Assembly (NCBI GenBank): GCA_019096065.1
Contig: JAGUCH010000002.1
Coordinates: 818,501 to 882,500 of the forward strand
Direction: 5' to 3'
DNA: 64,000 nt
Source: Paracyclopina nana
Lineage: Eukaryota; Arthropoda; Copepoda; Cyclopoida; Cyclopettidae
The notes beneath the pieces were generated by a model. That model ran no database searches. It worked only from the letters and a program-made list of their open reading frames with translations, and had not been told where the DNA came from. The translations under genes were made by a program, and so were the position numbers. Positions 47,157 through 57,600 of the stretch are shown here, piece by piece (the stretch's first letter is position 1; each line of letters starts with the position of its first letter).

Positions 47157-48397
47157 ATGAACACTACAATTTCTCTTATCATCTTATTCACGAGTCTGAT
47201 ATCAAATGCTGCAATTAATTTAGAGCAAGTGCTCAAATGGTCAAACATTGTTTTGGCTCAGCAAGATCAGCAAAGGCAGCAAATTTTGGCCAACTTCTCA
47301 GAGTCTGAGTCGAAATGGGACAACAGAGAAACATACTTTGAACTAGTTAGTCAACCAGCTCAACGTACTTGCAAAGTGTACAAAAAATTGGCTGGGCGTT
47401 GGTCCAACTCTTGCGGATTCATGGATGGCGAAAAACTAGTGTGCATGGACGGAATTTACCAAGCGATACAGAAAGGAAATTGCCTCATTTACTCGTTTGG
47501 ACTCGCTGATGATTGGGACTTTGAGATTATCATGGCAAAACTAGGTAAGACAAATCATCAAAGTACGTCAAAGTACCAAGTGCAAAACAAAAACTGATTA
47601 CTAAACAGAATAGATATTTTGAGGTCTACTACATTTATTAGGCTTTAATTTGAACCAGTTAATGTCAATCTGAGTTCAATGAAGCACAAGCTAGACTTGA
47701 AAATTGCACTGATTGCATTAAAACTATTTTATAAGTAATAATACTAAAAAAATTCAAAAACAACATAAACAGAACAATTGACAAGATCAACTAATGTGCA
47801 TTGCGTAATTTTGTAGTGTCTGAACAATTTAAATAGCTTCATTACATTGCCATTGCTATATAATCCTGGTTCAAATACATAGGTTGTGTAGTGAGAGCAT
47901 TTGATCCCAGCACAAAGCTGGAAGTTCCGGAAGCTGGCCAAAATCAGCCAAATATTCATCTTTACCGCATTGGACTAGGACCTGACAATGGGCACACCGT
48001 ACTGTATTCCAGTGAAGATGTACAAGAAACAATAAGAATAAGGACATTAAAGTCACTACTAACGGAAAATGGCGACTTTGGAAAGCCAATCACTTATCTC
48101 AAGATCGACATTGAAGGCTATGAAATATGGAGCATTCCAAATCTGCTCAAGACAAATGTTTTCAAGAATGTCAATCAGCTTGGCATCGAGATGCACACAG
48201 CAGCCATCAACAAGGCAAGAGTTAAATCGGCATACCCAAAATTGATCAACTTCTTCAAGACGCTTTCGAACAAATATGGGCTTGAATTGTTCGCATATCA
48301 GCCTAATTTATGCAAAGCCAAGGAATCAGATGGAGAAAGAAAGTTTTATTCACACCATGACTTGCTTTTTGTCAAATCACCTCAGCAGCTGACTTAA
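47157..48397 (+). CDS. Secreted METTL24-like methyltransferase, copy 2
   Basis: Exons 47157-47544 and 47883-48397 (903 nt, 300 aa). Signal peptide MNTTISLIILFTSLISNA. Same landmarks as copy 1: TCKVYKKLAGRWSNSCGF, GNCLIYSFGLADDWDFE, VRAFDPSTK, YLKIDIEGYEIWS, LGIEMHT, FYSHHDLLFVK. Exon 1 ends at the same codon and phase as in copy 1. The 3' half of exon 1 and the start of intron 1 are almost identical to copy 1 at DNA level, while exon 2 is clearly diverged. Confidence 0.8.
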
Positions 48398-49687
48398 ATA
48401 AGTAAAAGTGTGCTCCTTTTGTAGCTAAATTTGAATACCTTCAGAAAATCAGCACAAGCTTCTTAAAGCCGTTTTTTCATTGCCATTCATGGTTAGCCAG
48501 CAATCTATTGTAGTTAGGCACAAATCTATTTTGGCTATCAAGATTGTGCAATCTCTTTTAATAGCTTTTTTTCCTTAGTCACCCAAATGATAAGCACTAT
48601 TCAGCTCATTGTTGTGAATGAGTTTAGCTTTGAGATGATCATCAGTATAGCAAACATTTCAATTAGCATTTTTTTTAGGATTCTGTTTCATTGCAAAGGC
48701 CAGAACAAATAAAGAAAAAAAGCTTGTGATATTTGGTCAACTCTATCATAATATGCTTTTCTTGAGAAACTCTAAAGATGCTCAGGAAATTAAAACATTC
48801 AAAGTCGGCCTCAATTGGACAAACCATCACAAAGAATTGACAAGTATGACAACAAGAAGATTCTGTATTGATCAATAAGATCATAATTGAATTTTGGTTA
48901 TTCAAGCAAGAAGAAAATGCTTGACTGGTTCAACAATAGAGACAATAAACTGAATCTTCAAGGCTACTGACAAAAGATGTATAACAAATTGCCTTAAGGA
49001 ATCTTTTGTAAAACAAACATATAAAAAAGGGCTCCATCCAAATACAGATTCCAAAGATCATAAAGCTAGTAAAGATCACTGATCTTTGTGATCTATAAAT
49101 GGACATTTTTTGTTAATATTTAGATCACAGTGGTGGACGCGCTAGCTAAGCTTATCTATCATATGGACATTTTCTAGTTAGAGAAAACAGATATTCATAA
49201 TTAGATCACAATCAGTGTTTATGATCTATAAGTGGACCTTTTAAGATCATTGAAGACTCTACACAGCTTTTTACTTAGCCTTGGGTAAGCTAAATTGATT
49301 TATTTAAAAATGCAAGACTTGATTGAAGAATGCTTTATTATTCTGTCTTAAATCAAAACGGTGTCAATATTACTTATATTTTTCATAAACTCGTTCTTTC
49401 AATACAGTGTAGACAAAATGCCAAAGAGCAATTTCAAATCTCTTATGGTATTTGTTGGCTTTTAGTTCCTTTCTTTTTTATTGCTACTCACATCAACCTG
49501 AGGGCTAAATACCCTATTCCCTGACCAAACTAAATAAAATAAAATGAGTAAAATATCCCAGAGCCAACAGAGGAATAGTCTGCCTTTTCAAATAAATCAA
49601 TTAAGGGCCTGTTCACTTGCATATTATGGCTGTTATTTTGTCAAAATACTGGAGAGAAAACTTAAAATCTGAGAATTTTAATGTTGG
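48398..49687. other. Intergenic, no gene seen
   Basis: AT-rich. At 49080-49240, GATCTATAAATGGACATTTT and relatives recur with interspersed AGATCAC, a short degenerate repeat. No exon supported. Confidence 0.45.
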
Positions 49688-50289
49688 TGTGAAGCGTGAC
49701 ATATAGTGGGGCCCGATGAGCGCAGGCAGCGCGCAGGCAGCTTCATAGAGGACGAGAGCGAGGGAAGGCCCCGAGCAAGGAACGAGCCGGACCATCCAGG
49801 AGTCGCTTGTGGGACGCCATATCGCGATGTCCAATTAAGTTTTGCTGTACTTAGTGATTGCAGACTTGAGACCTGGAGGGTCTAAGATAGCAATAAAAGC
49901 AGACTATTGAATAACAAAACAGTGGTTTTTAGTGAACAAACTCCATCAAGAACTCAGCCTTTCAACCTGAGTTGTTCGCGTAGCGCTGACTTGAAGCCTC
50001 AGTTCATCCAGAGGCCTCTCAATTCGGTAGTGATCCTACGGTGTGGGATATCTCGCCTCTCAAGAGTCTCGTCTCCGGAACTGGAGGTGCATAGACGCTA
50101 TAGAGCCTTGAGGTCACAAGGGGCCGAGGAAGAGGCCGATCAGGACTGTCGTACCGGCCAGTCCACGAGGAGACCAGAGTGGTAGACTAGAGAGGTAGAG
50201 GCCCCTCGTCCCAAGGGGAAGTCGATCCAGCCTCAGAGTGCAGAATACGTATTTAGGCCTCTGAGGCCCCGGTCATCCAACCCCTTTCA
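49688..50289 (+). repeat. Candidate 5' LTR
   Basis: Runs from TGTGAAGCG to CCCTTTCA, ending one base before the primer-binding site. It contains AATAAA at 49892-49897. The 3' end is well placed; the 5' end is a guess from the composition change and could shift by tens of bases, since the partner LTR is outside the window. Confidence 0.55.
49892..49897 (+). terminator. LTR polyadenylation signal
   Basis: AATAAA within the candidate LTR, about 200 bp from its 5' end. Confidence 0.4.
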
Positions 50290-50290
50290 A

Positions 50291-50308
50291 TGGTGCCGCG
50301 ACCCGGGA
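50291..50308 (+). other. Primer-binding site
   Basis: TGGTGCCGCGACCCGGGA follows the LTR by one base. Its complement ends in CCA like a tRNA 3' end. From memory the nearest match is tRNA-Phe, with two differences; the primer tRNA is therefore only tentative. Confidence 0.65.
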
Positions 50309-51060
50309 GTGACCTGACAGGCGGAAGGATGGGCCTGTCAGTAGACCTCTAGGGAGTCTTCTTTGTCAGACCAACTGGCTTTGCGGGGGCACGGGCGGTG
50401 CAAGTGCCTAACTCGCGGGTTGGCCGATCTCGTCTGTCTCATCCTGACAGAAGATCGCGAATAGTGTAAAGTCGGCCTTCGGTGAAGGCAAAAAGGACCA
50501 CGTGCGCGAGGAGAAGGGCCCACAAGTGTGTATAAGACCCCATTTCTTGTCTCGGCGTGAGAGGAGTGCCGGGTACCCTCAGAGTCTTCGAGAGATATAA
50601 ACCTTTGTAGCCCGGGCTCTGAAAATACATTAGTCAAGTGGTGCGTTTGACTGCGGGGGGATCCAGGATTCCTAGCTTACGCGACTCGAGCCACGCCCTC
50701 TGCGAAGAAAGTCGAGGTCGGAAGGATTGGACTAGACTTTGGACGCCCCGATCGGAGGAATCAGAAGAAATCTCGAGATTGGGCGGAATTTACGACTCCG
50801 CACCTGCGAGCCGGACACTGGAGTGATCCCGAGAAGAAGGAGGGGACAAGACGTTTAGAAAAAAGAAAGCCGAACTCAGGACGAGTTCACGGGAATTGCC
50901 GCACAGTCAGGCGAAAGTCGCAGCAGACCGCCGCAAAATCCCAAAAGTTAAGAACTAAAATACAGTATATTTTGCTCTGCCCACTGCTAACGAAACGCTT
51001 TGCTTATTTCTAGCTCCACGGAAAAATTAGGGAAAGTTTTACGAAAAACTTTTCCCCCTT

Positions 51061-51232
51061 CTCAAGCTCGCACTTGAGACCAGATCTGCTCACTGCTAAC
51101 GTAGCTTTTCCTGGTTTTTGCTATAAAAAACCTCTTCTCTCAAGCCCAGCCTTGAGAAGTGCCTTGCCCACGTTGCTTTTATTGGTTTTTGCTGTAAAAA
51201 ACCATTTGTCCCATCTCAAGTCCAGACTTGAG
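51061..51232 (+). repeat. Three spaced hairpins with CTCAAG...CTTGAG stems
   Basis: CTCAAG-CTCGCA-CTTGAG, CTCAAG-CCCAGC-CTTGAG and CTCAAG-TCCAGA-CTTGAG lie 78 and 76 nt apart. Each is the end of a roughly 77-nt unit with shared TTTTTGCTRTAAAAAACC. The stems are conserved while the loops vary. Confidence 0.8.
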
Positions 51233-51444
51233 ACCTTTCACGCTTGACAAATTCCACAGTTAATTACGAATTCAAATAAAAACGGACAAGTGATTGACAA
51301 TTAAATAAAACGACTCTTCTGCTCAAATTATTACGCAAAAGTATCACCAAATTCGCACATTTCGCGCGCTGAAAAAGAGACCTTTTTCGCAGATTAAATC
51401 AGAGTAAAAAAGAGACATCTTTTGAAAAAATCCTAAGCTTTGCA

Positions 51445-51972
51445 CTGCAACCCACTTTCAAAAGTTGCAGAGCCAAGTTCAGCCACATCAAAACCCTTTT
51501 TTTTCACCAGATAAAACTAGTTTGCCTTCAACTCAAAACCCAAGCAAGACAAGCCCATAAATAAACTAGAAGGGCCTATTATCTTGCCAACTCACGCACA
51601 CAATTTTGCAACCTTATTCGCTACTCTCGAGCGTGGGCCGCAAGCTGTGTAGCCCCGAGTCATTTCAGCTCAGAAGAGAAAAACAGGTTTCTGCACAGCC
51701 AAATCTGGCCATCTACTCCAAGCATTCCTGCCTCATTTGGGACCCTTTTTCAAAAGAACCCATTATATTGCTATAATAAACGAATCAACTGCACTTTACT
51801 CGATTTTACGCGCACTTCGCACGCAGAAAACGAGAACGTTTTGCTACCCAACTCGCAGAGATAATTTCAGCCTCCACACTTTTATAAGGAAAATAAAAAG
51901 TACTCTATTGAATTAAACTTTGATTCAGCTGCAACCTACTTTCAAAAAGTTGTAGAGCCAAGTTTAGCCACA
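51445..51972 (+). repeat. Duplicated leader block
   Basis: CTGCAACCCACTTTCAAAAG (51445) recurs as CTGCAACCTACTTTCAAAAA (51929), each continued by GTTG-AG-AGCCAAGTT-AGCCACA. The unit folds as a hairpin (CTGCAAC / GTTGCAG); the second copy keeps pairing through G-U. Downstream, GAAGGGC...ACTCAC blocks at about 51570 and 52115 are also related, implying an old duplication of about 500 bp. Confidence 0.75.
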
Positions 51973-52284
51973 CAAAGAACCCTTTGTTACTTCAATCCAG
52001 CAATAAATTGTGAGGCCCAAAATCTTTCCCCACACAACTAACGAAAACCAGTTCTACTCTAATCTTTTGCACACATCACGATTTCAGCGAGACGGCCCAG
52101 CATAAAAAGTCTTGAAGGGCATTTTATCTAGCTGACTCACACCACAATTTAGCTTCAAGCCACCATCATAAACCTTGCCCGAAGGTTTTAAAGGAGCGGC
52201 CTAAACTGCACCTGCCAAACCACTTTTTGCACACTCGAGACTTCAATAGATATAACTTGAAATAAAATCTATCTGCCATCAAAC

Positions 52285-54666
52285 ATGGCTTCCAATGAAA
52301 TAACTGACATTCAAGACACTATGACCCGCGCACTTTATATCGCGAGAATTGCCAGCCATCTTGACCAAGATGAAGGCCAGGTAGACCGGGAAATTAATGC
52401 ACTCACGATTCTAAAAGGACCCATCGAAAATGTCATGCCTCTGTGGACCAAACGCGCGCGTTTCCCCGAGGAGCTCCCTGAAACACAATTGACCCAGCTA
52501 CAGCTAATTGAAGCCTGGAACACAGCCCGAAGTGAGGAAAATGACATTTGGCCACGTGAAAAGTCCGCCTCGGTCTCCGAGCACATTGTGACGATCATGT
52601 CAGGCCTGAGGGAGGGATCTGCCTTGATGCAACTTATGCAAGTCATACGCTACATCCTACACATAAAAAACTCTGGTATCGACCCGATTGTTGTTCAAAT
52701 CATCACGTATTTTCTTGGCCTTGAGGCCTTATCCGAGCTCATGGCCGTGAAAGAGAAGCTCACTGTAGTGGATAACATTCGAGCGGCCATCATAGCTGCG
52801 CTGCCAAATCCTCGCCAAAACATACTGCCTCTAGCTAAAGGAATCGAGATTGTTTCCATCATACTTGACCAGCAACAGATGCCTCAGAAAGATACTAATG
52901 TGCAACGAGAAGCCCAATTAGGAGGCATGAAAAAACCAGGAGTGTCTTTCGGGGACACGACAACGCTTGGAGCCCGGGACCACCTCTCGAGCACCCAAAA
53001 TAATACGAGCCAGACTCAAATGCCCAGCTTTGATGCCAGCCGCTTCCACACCTCGGTAGATGAAAATACATTATCAGAGGTGCAAACTAAAGTTCTAGCA
53101 GGGGAAAATACGACCCCTGAGGAGCAGCGAATATTTTACAACCACTTACGCGATTTATATAACGATCAGATAGCGACTACAGCATTAAACGCACTGCGAG
53201 CCATCTACAGAAAATACGTAGGGAGTGACAAAAACGCGCACCAAGCAACGGAAATTAAAGCCAGGATTGAGGCCATTACTCGAGATGGAATAGCCCTGGC
53301 AGAAAGCCGGGTTCAGCACGAATCCTTTGAGGAACCTATATTTAATAGAATCAGCAGAATGGATATCTCTAACGTCAACAATCGTGAAACCGCCTTAGAA
53401 GCGGCCTCGCAGCTTGTCGACCCATCGACAAACGAGCGCGACAAGCAGAGAGAAATTTCAGCCACACTATTATTACTCACGAATGAGCCCAACCTTACTA
53501 ATCTGCAGAAAGCAGCTTTTCAAGAAGCCTTTGTTAAAAACAGTCAAATGCTTGCAGCCCCGTCCGGAATTAGCAGCGTAACTTACTCACTCGAAAATAA
53601 CGAGCTGTACGTGCAACCTCCCCCGTGCGGAGCAGTTGCTCATCCGGACGCTAAGACTATTAAATTGATCCGACAGTCTCTGTACACGACGAAATTCGAT
53701 GCGAATTCCCCTGATAATCTGGACTCCTCGACGATGACCTTTTTCCGAGCGCTAGCCGACCAAGCATCTCTCAAGCAATGGTCTTGGAAGGCCACAATCG
53801 AAGCCTTATGCCTCATGTGCTCTCAAACCACGGTAGCAACGATACACACACTCATGATGGAAGGAGAGCAAGCCTTCCCCACTGTTTGGTCTTATCTGCA
53901 ATCATCGTCTCACACTAAGCCATCTTACCATGAAATCACACGAAAAATCAACAATTTGTATAACAACAACCAGCTCGGCTTCGGTCAAGTGATGGAGCGC
54001 TTCTTGACACTCCGCACTCACCAATATAAGGGAAGATCGCTAGGCCCAGGATCAGCTGTCGCAGCCACTCTCCTCGACGGTAAATCCTGGTTGGACAATT
54101 TCTATCCCAACGATGCCAACTTAATTGACGACCAATTTGAAAAACACTTGGCCAGCTCGGGCATTAAACCCAACAGCTCAGAAGCTTACCACGCATTAAT
54201 TCGATTAGTACAAAAAATGATTGGGAACAGTCCTCCACGTGCCCAGAAAGAAAAAGAGAAGGATCATCGATTGCCTTTCATCACAGGAGCCGAAAACCCC
54301 AAGCCTCGCGTTCATGCCATTGAAATCGAAGGATCTGACGCAGGATCACAGGCCGATCTACGCTCCGTAATACAGAAAATGATTAAAGACGAAATTCAAA
54401 TTGCCGCATTACAAGCCGTAAACGCTGGAGCAGCAGCTCAACCCGCTGCAAGCTCGAATGAGTTGAATCAATTCACCGACCCTGAAAAGACGGGTGCATG
54501 CTTACTCTGCAATCAAGCAGGCCACTTATTTAAAGTGTGCCGCGAATATCCGAATACGCCGCGCACACACTTTCGAAATGTAGGCCGCTGCAGCTTTTGC
54601 GGAGGCTACCACAGAGCCCTGGAAAATCTACTTTGCTGGAAAATCAAAAAAGAAGCATTAAAATGA
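52285..54666 (+). CDS. gag: Gag of the large LTR element
   Basis: A 793-aa frame from ATG 52285 (AAACATGG context). The N-terminal 600 residues are mostly helical with no recognisable subdomain labels; a capsid fold is assumed. Near the C-terminus are two Cys/His knuckles: CLLCNQAGHLFKVC (from residue 739) and CSFCGGYH...C about 20 residues later, the paired arrangement typical of BEL/Pao gags. Both would bind RNA during packaging. The stop TGA (54664-54666) overlaps the pol start. Confidence 0.88.
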   Translation: MASNEITDIQDTMTRALYIARIASHLDQDEGQVDREINALTILKGPIENVMPLWTKRARFPEELPETQLTQLQLIEAWNTARSEENDIWPREKSASVSEHIVTIMSGLREGSALMQLMQVIRYILHIKNSGIDPIVVQIITYFLGLEALSELMAVKEKLTVVDNIRAAIIAALPNPRQNILPLAKGIEIVSIILDQQQMPQKDTNVQREAQLGGMKKPGVSFGDTTTLGARDHLSSTQNNTSQTQMPSFDASRFHTSVDENTLSEVQTKVLAGENTTPEEQRIFYNHLRDLYNDQIATTALNALRAIYRKYVGSDKNAHQATEIKARIEAITRDGIALAESRVQHESFEEPIFNRISRMDISNVNNRETALEAASQLVDPSTNERDKQREISATLLLLTNEPNLTNLQKAAFQEAFVKNSQMLAAPSGISSVTYSLENNELYVQPPPCGAVAHPDAKTIKLIRQSLYTTKFDANSPDNLDSSTMTFFRALADQASLKQWSWKATIEALCLMCSQTTVATIHTLMMEGEQAFPTVWSYLQSSSHTKPSYHEITRKINNLYNNNQLGFGQVMERFLTLRTHQYKGRSLGPGSAVAATLLDGKSWLDNFYPNDANLIDDQFEKHLASSGIKPNSSEAYHALIRLVQKMIGNSPPRAQKEKEKDHRLPFITGAENPKPRVHAIEIEGSDAGSQADLRSVIQKMIKDEIQIAALQAVNAGAAAQPAASSNELNQFTDPEKTGACLLCNQAGHLFKVCREYPNTPRTHFRNVGRCSFCGGYHRALENLLCWKIKKEALK

Positions 54667-57600
54667 GCACCAACAATAAAGATTTAATTACACCAAATGC
54701 CTCACCCGCAGAGCCTCAAAAGGAGGCTGACAAAACAAAAAACGCTGACGCAGACGAAACTAAGAGCTATAACTACGAGCTGCCCCCTTTCATGCAGGGA
54801 CACTTTTCCCGAGAATGCGGAAAGGCCAGCTTTTCATTCTACAGAGCTCAATCTGAAGCAAAGAAACTTAAGGAAACAGGAGTAGCAGAAGTAGCCAAAG
54901 TGTCCACGAAAACTCAGACTGAGATCGAAAGTACTTGTCATTACTTCGACGACGAGCCTGCCGATATCATCGAATCTTGGGATTCGGTCAGTAACCAGGG
55001 GAAACCTAAAATTGACAAGCCCGTAACAATAATCGAAAATAGCCCATTAGCCGACTCCAACGAGGAGAAAACCTTACTAGAGCAAGGCAATGTATGGGAC
55101 TATGCAATTTACTCCTCACTGGCCATACTGGGAGCCTCCCTGGCCACCCAAGCTGTAAGGAACCCTTTAATTACCAAAGCAGCCTCTACGGCCATCATCA
55201 TCGCAGTCGCTGGTAAAACAGTAGCCGAATACGCTAAGAATAATTTAACCAATTTAACAAGATTACTAGGCCTAAATAAGGAAAGCAAGGAAAAAGAAGT
55301 AGCATGCTTGGAAATAACCAATCAGACCGTGCCCTGCGAAAGCAGCACTGCTGAGCTCAACAAAGCACCAATTCCCGAAACAAAACTTGAGATTTCCACC
55401 CCTGCTGATGCCCCAGTCTCGGCCACAGTCGTAGCCGAGACAGCTGAAGCAACAACCAATAATACAGTTGCAGCCGAAGATGATGATATAATGACCGTAA
55501 TTCAGTCCAAAATTAATTCAGTGCAGGCAGTAAACTTTAGCACACACGTAAAGAAATCCCTAGATGAAGTAGACGTCTGGGACAACGAGGACATTCAAAG
55601 TTGTCATTCACTAGAGTTAAATGACCTAGCAGATCGCCCATTCATCCACGTACAGCTACCAGGCCCGGTTTTCATCAAAGCGATGATCGACACAGGCTCG
55701 CAGAGCCAAATAATTTCGACAAAGCTCGTAGAAATCATTGAAAATAAATTAGGCTACAGCTTACCAAGAGTAGCCACTAGACACAAGCTAAAGGTATTTA
55801 ACGGCGACTCGATACCATCTTCCGAAGCAGTAGTACTACAAATCCTACTAGGAGGAAAAATACTACTGAGAAAAGTCATGTTTTTAATAGCAGATGTAGA
55901 AACGATGCTATTGATAGGCAATTCACTTTTCGCGCATAACGATGTAAGACTGACTTGTAAAGGAAATACACAATACATAGAATTAATTGGAAAAATGTCA
56001 AAATACGGTAAAATACCATTAGAATTATCATCGCAGGAGTTTTACCCAGTAATACTAACCCATTCAGTGGCATTAAGCCCAGGAGAAGAAATTACCACGT
56101 TAGCATACATCAAAGACGAAGCCCCCATATTGCCAGGCCTCGAGTACAACGAGGACACAGACTGGGAGGCCGACGAAGATGATGAATCGATTATCAGCCA
56201 TATATCCAAATTTGAAAACCAACCTATGCTCTTCGAAGCGGAAGAATTTTTAAAATCAGAATTAACGGATGGTGCAGTCACAAAAGCCGACCACAACGGA
56301 ATGGTGGCCATCAACTTGAGAAACACATGCGAATTTCCCATACGACTTGACGGACAGCAGATAGTTGGTCATGTAAATCTAATCGATTCGCACCGATTTA
56401 AAAAGACGAACAAAATAAATCGCATCAATCTGGGACTAAAAGCCATAGCTAGATACCCTTCCCAGTGTTATTGCCAGCCACATGGAATAATCGCCCAATT
56501 TTCAGACGTTAATGGGCTCACACGTACCACGTTCAATGCCTTCAATAGAGCAAACCCACTAAAAGGCAAAAATAGACCTAAGATTGTATACCGAGACATG
56601 CAGCTATTTTTAGCCAGCGACCAACAAGACTCATACGACCAACTTACGGACGAGTACTTGCAAAAATGGCTTTCGAAGAAAGAGATAACTCACATTCCAT
56701 GCATATTCGTAATTCCCGTTGAGCAACACTTATCGGGAGAAATGAAGAGGATTCTTTGCACATGCAATCGATTATTCAACAATTTTAAGCTTTTACATTT
56801 AAGACACAATCATTGTTGCCACAGACACCAAACATTAGCCACAGCCCCTATTACCTCTTTCCTAGCTGGATACGAATACACAGTTTTAACCATCTTCGCT
56901 GATGGCCTCGAATGCTTCAATTTCCAATACCAAAAGAACAAAGGAGAGGATTTCTATGACCTCGAAGTAATGGGCTCACGGCTGAGACTATACAAACTGG
57001 CCAACGATATTCATATCATCCTACACATCCGTCAAGAGGACGTGGAAGACATCGAATACACCACGGCCCTGATATACACTATATTGGGACAATTACGCTT
57101 CAAGCAAACTAGCGATTACATTTACGTACGGGCCGTGACCGAATGTCTAATAAATTTAAATGATAACCCTCTATTTTTAGCCAGCGCAGCAGCTCTCACC
57201 CTTCTTTCCGGGCTAAAATACTACCCCGAAGAAAGCACTTTTCAAGACCTACGTACAGACTATAATATACACCACTTTGTCTACATACCCGAAGGCTGCC
57301 GCTGCAACCTATGCCTAAAGCGAGAAAATGATCAACCAGTCACGGTCTGCGGAGTAAAGACAATCTTTGAAGGTCACCTGGGAGAGTACCACAACCGCCA
57401 GACGCTGATCAGAAAGACCTCAGAACTGGACTTAGTGAGCGCATCCCTAGACATAGCCGAACATACCGAGACGGAGAAACAGCTCTTTGAAGAAGTATAT
57501 CAGCTTCTAATAAATCACCCTTCTAGTATAACGGAGAACACGATATTCAACGGGCTGGGCGGCTATTTCTTCGCCACCCCTGATGAAGAGTTCGACAAGT

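Larger units (their letters stand above)
50309..52284 (+). other. Long leader of the LTR element, with repeated structures
   Basis: Almost 2 kb between primer-binding site and gag with no supported ORF. It holds three small hairpins (51061-51078, 51139-51156, 51215-51232) and a duplicated block (51445-51487 and 51929-51972). A role in packaging, dimerisation or translation is possible but inferred. Confidence 0.6.

Noticed and set aside
50338-50637. 99-codon minus-strand frame in the leader of the large LTR element
   Set aside because: Arg/Ser/Pro-rich from GC-rich sequence, antisense to the element, no domain.
54643-54650. Run of A as a -1 frameshift site between gag and pol
   Set aside because: In the gag frame it does not form a standard X-XXY-YYZ heptamer. 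Kept only as an alternative to the ATGA start.
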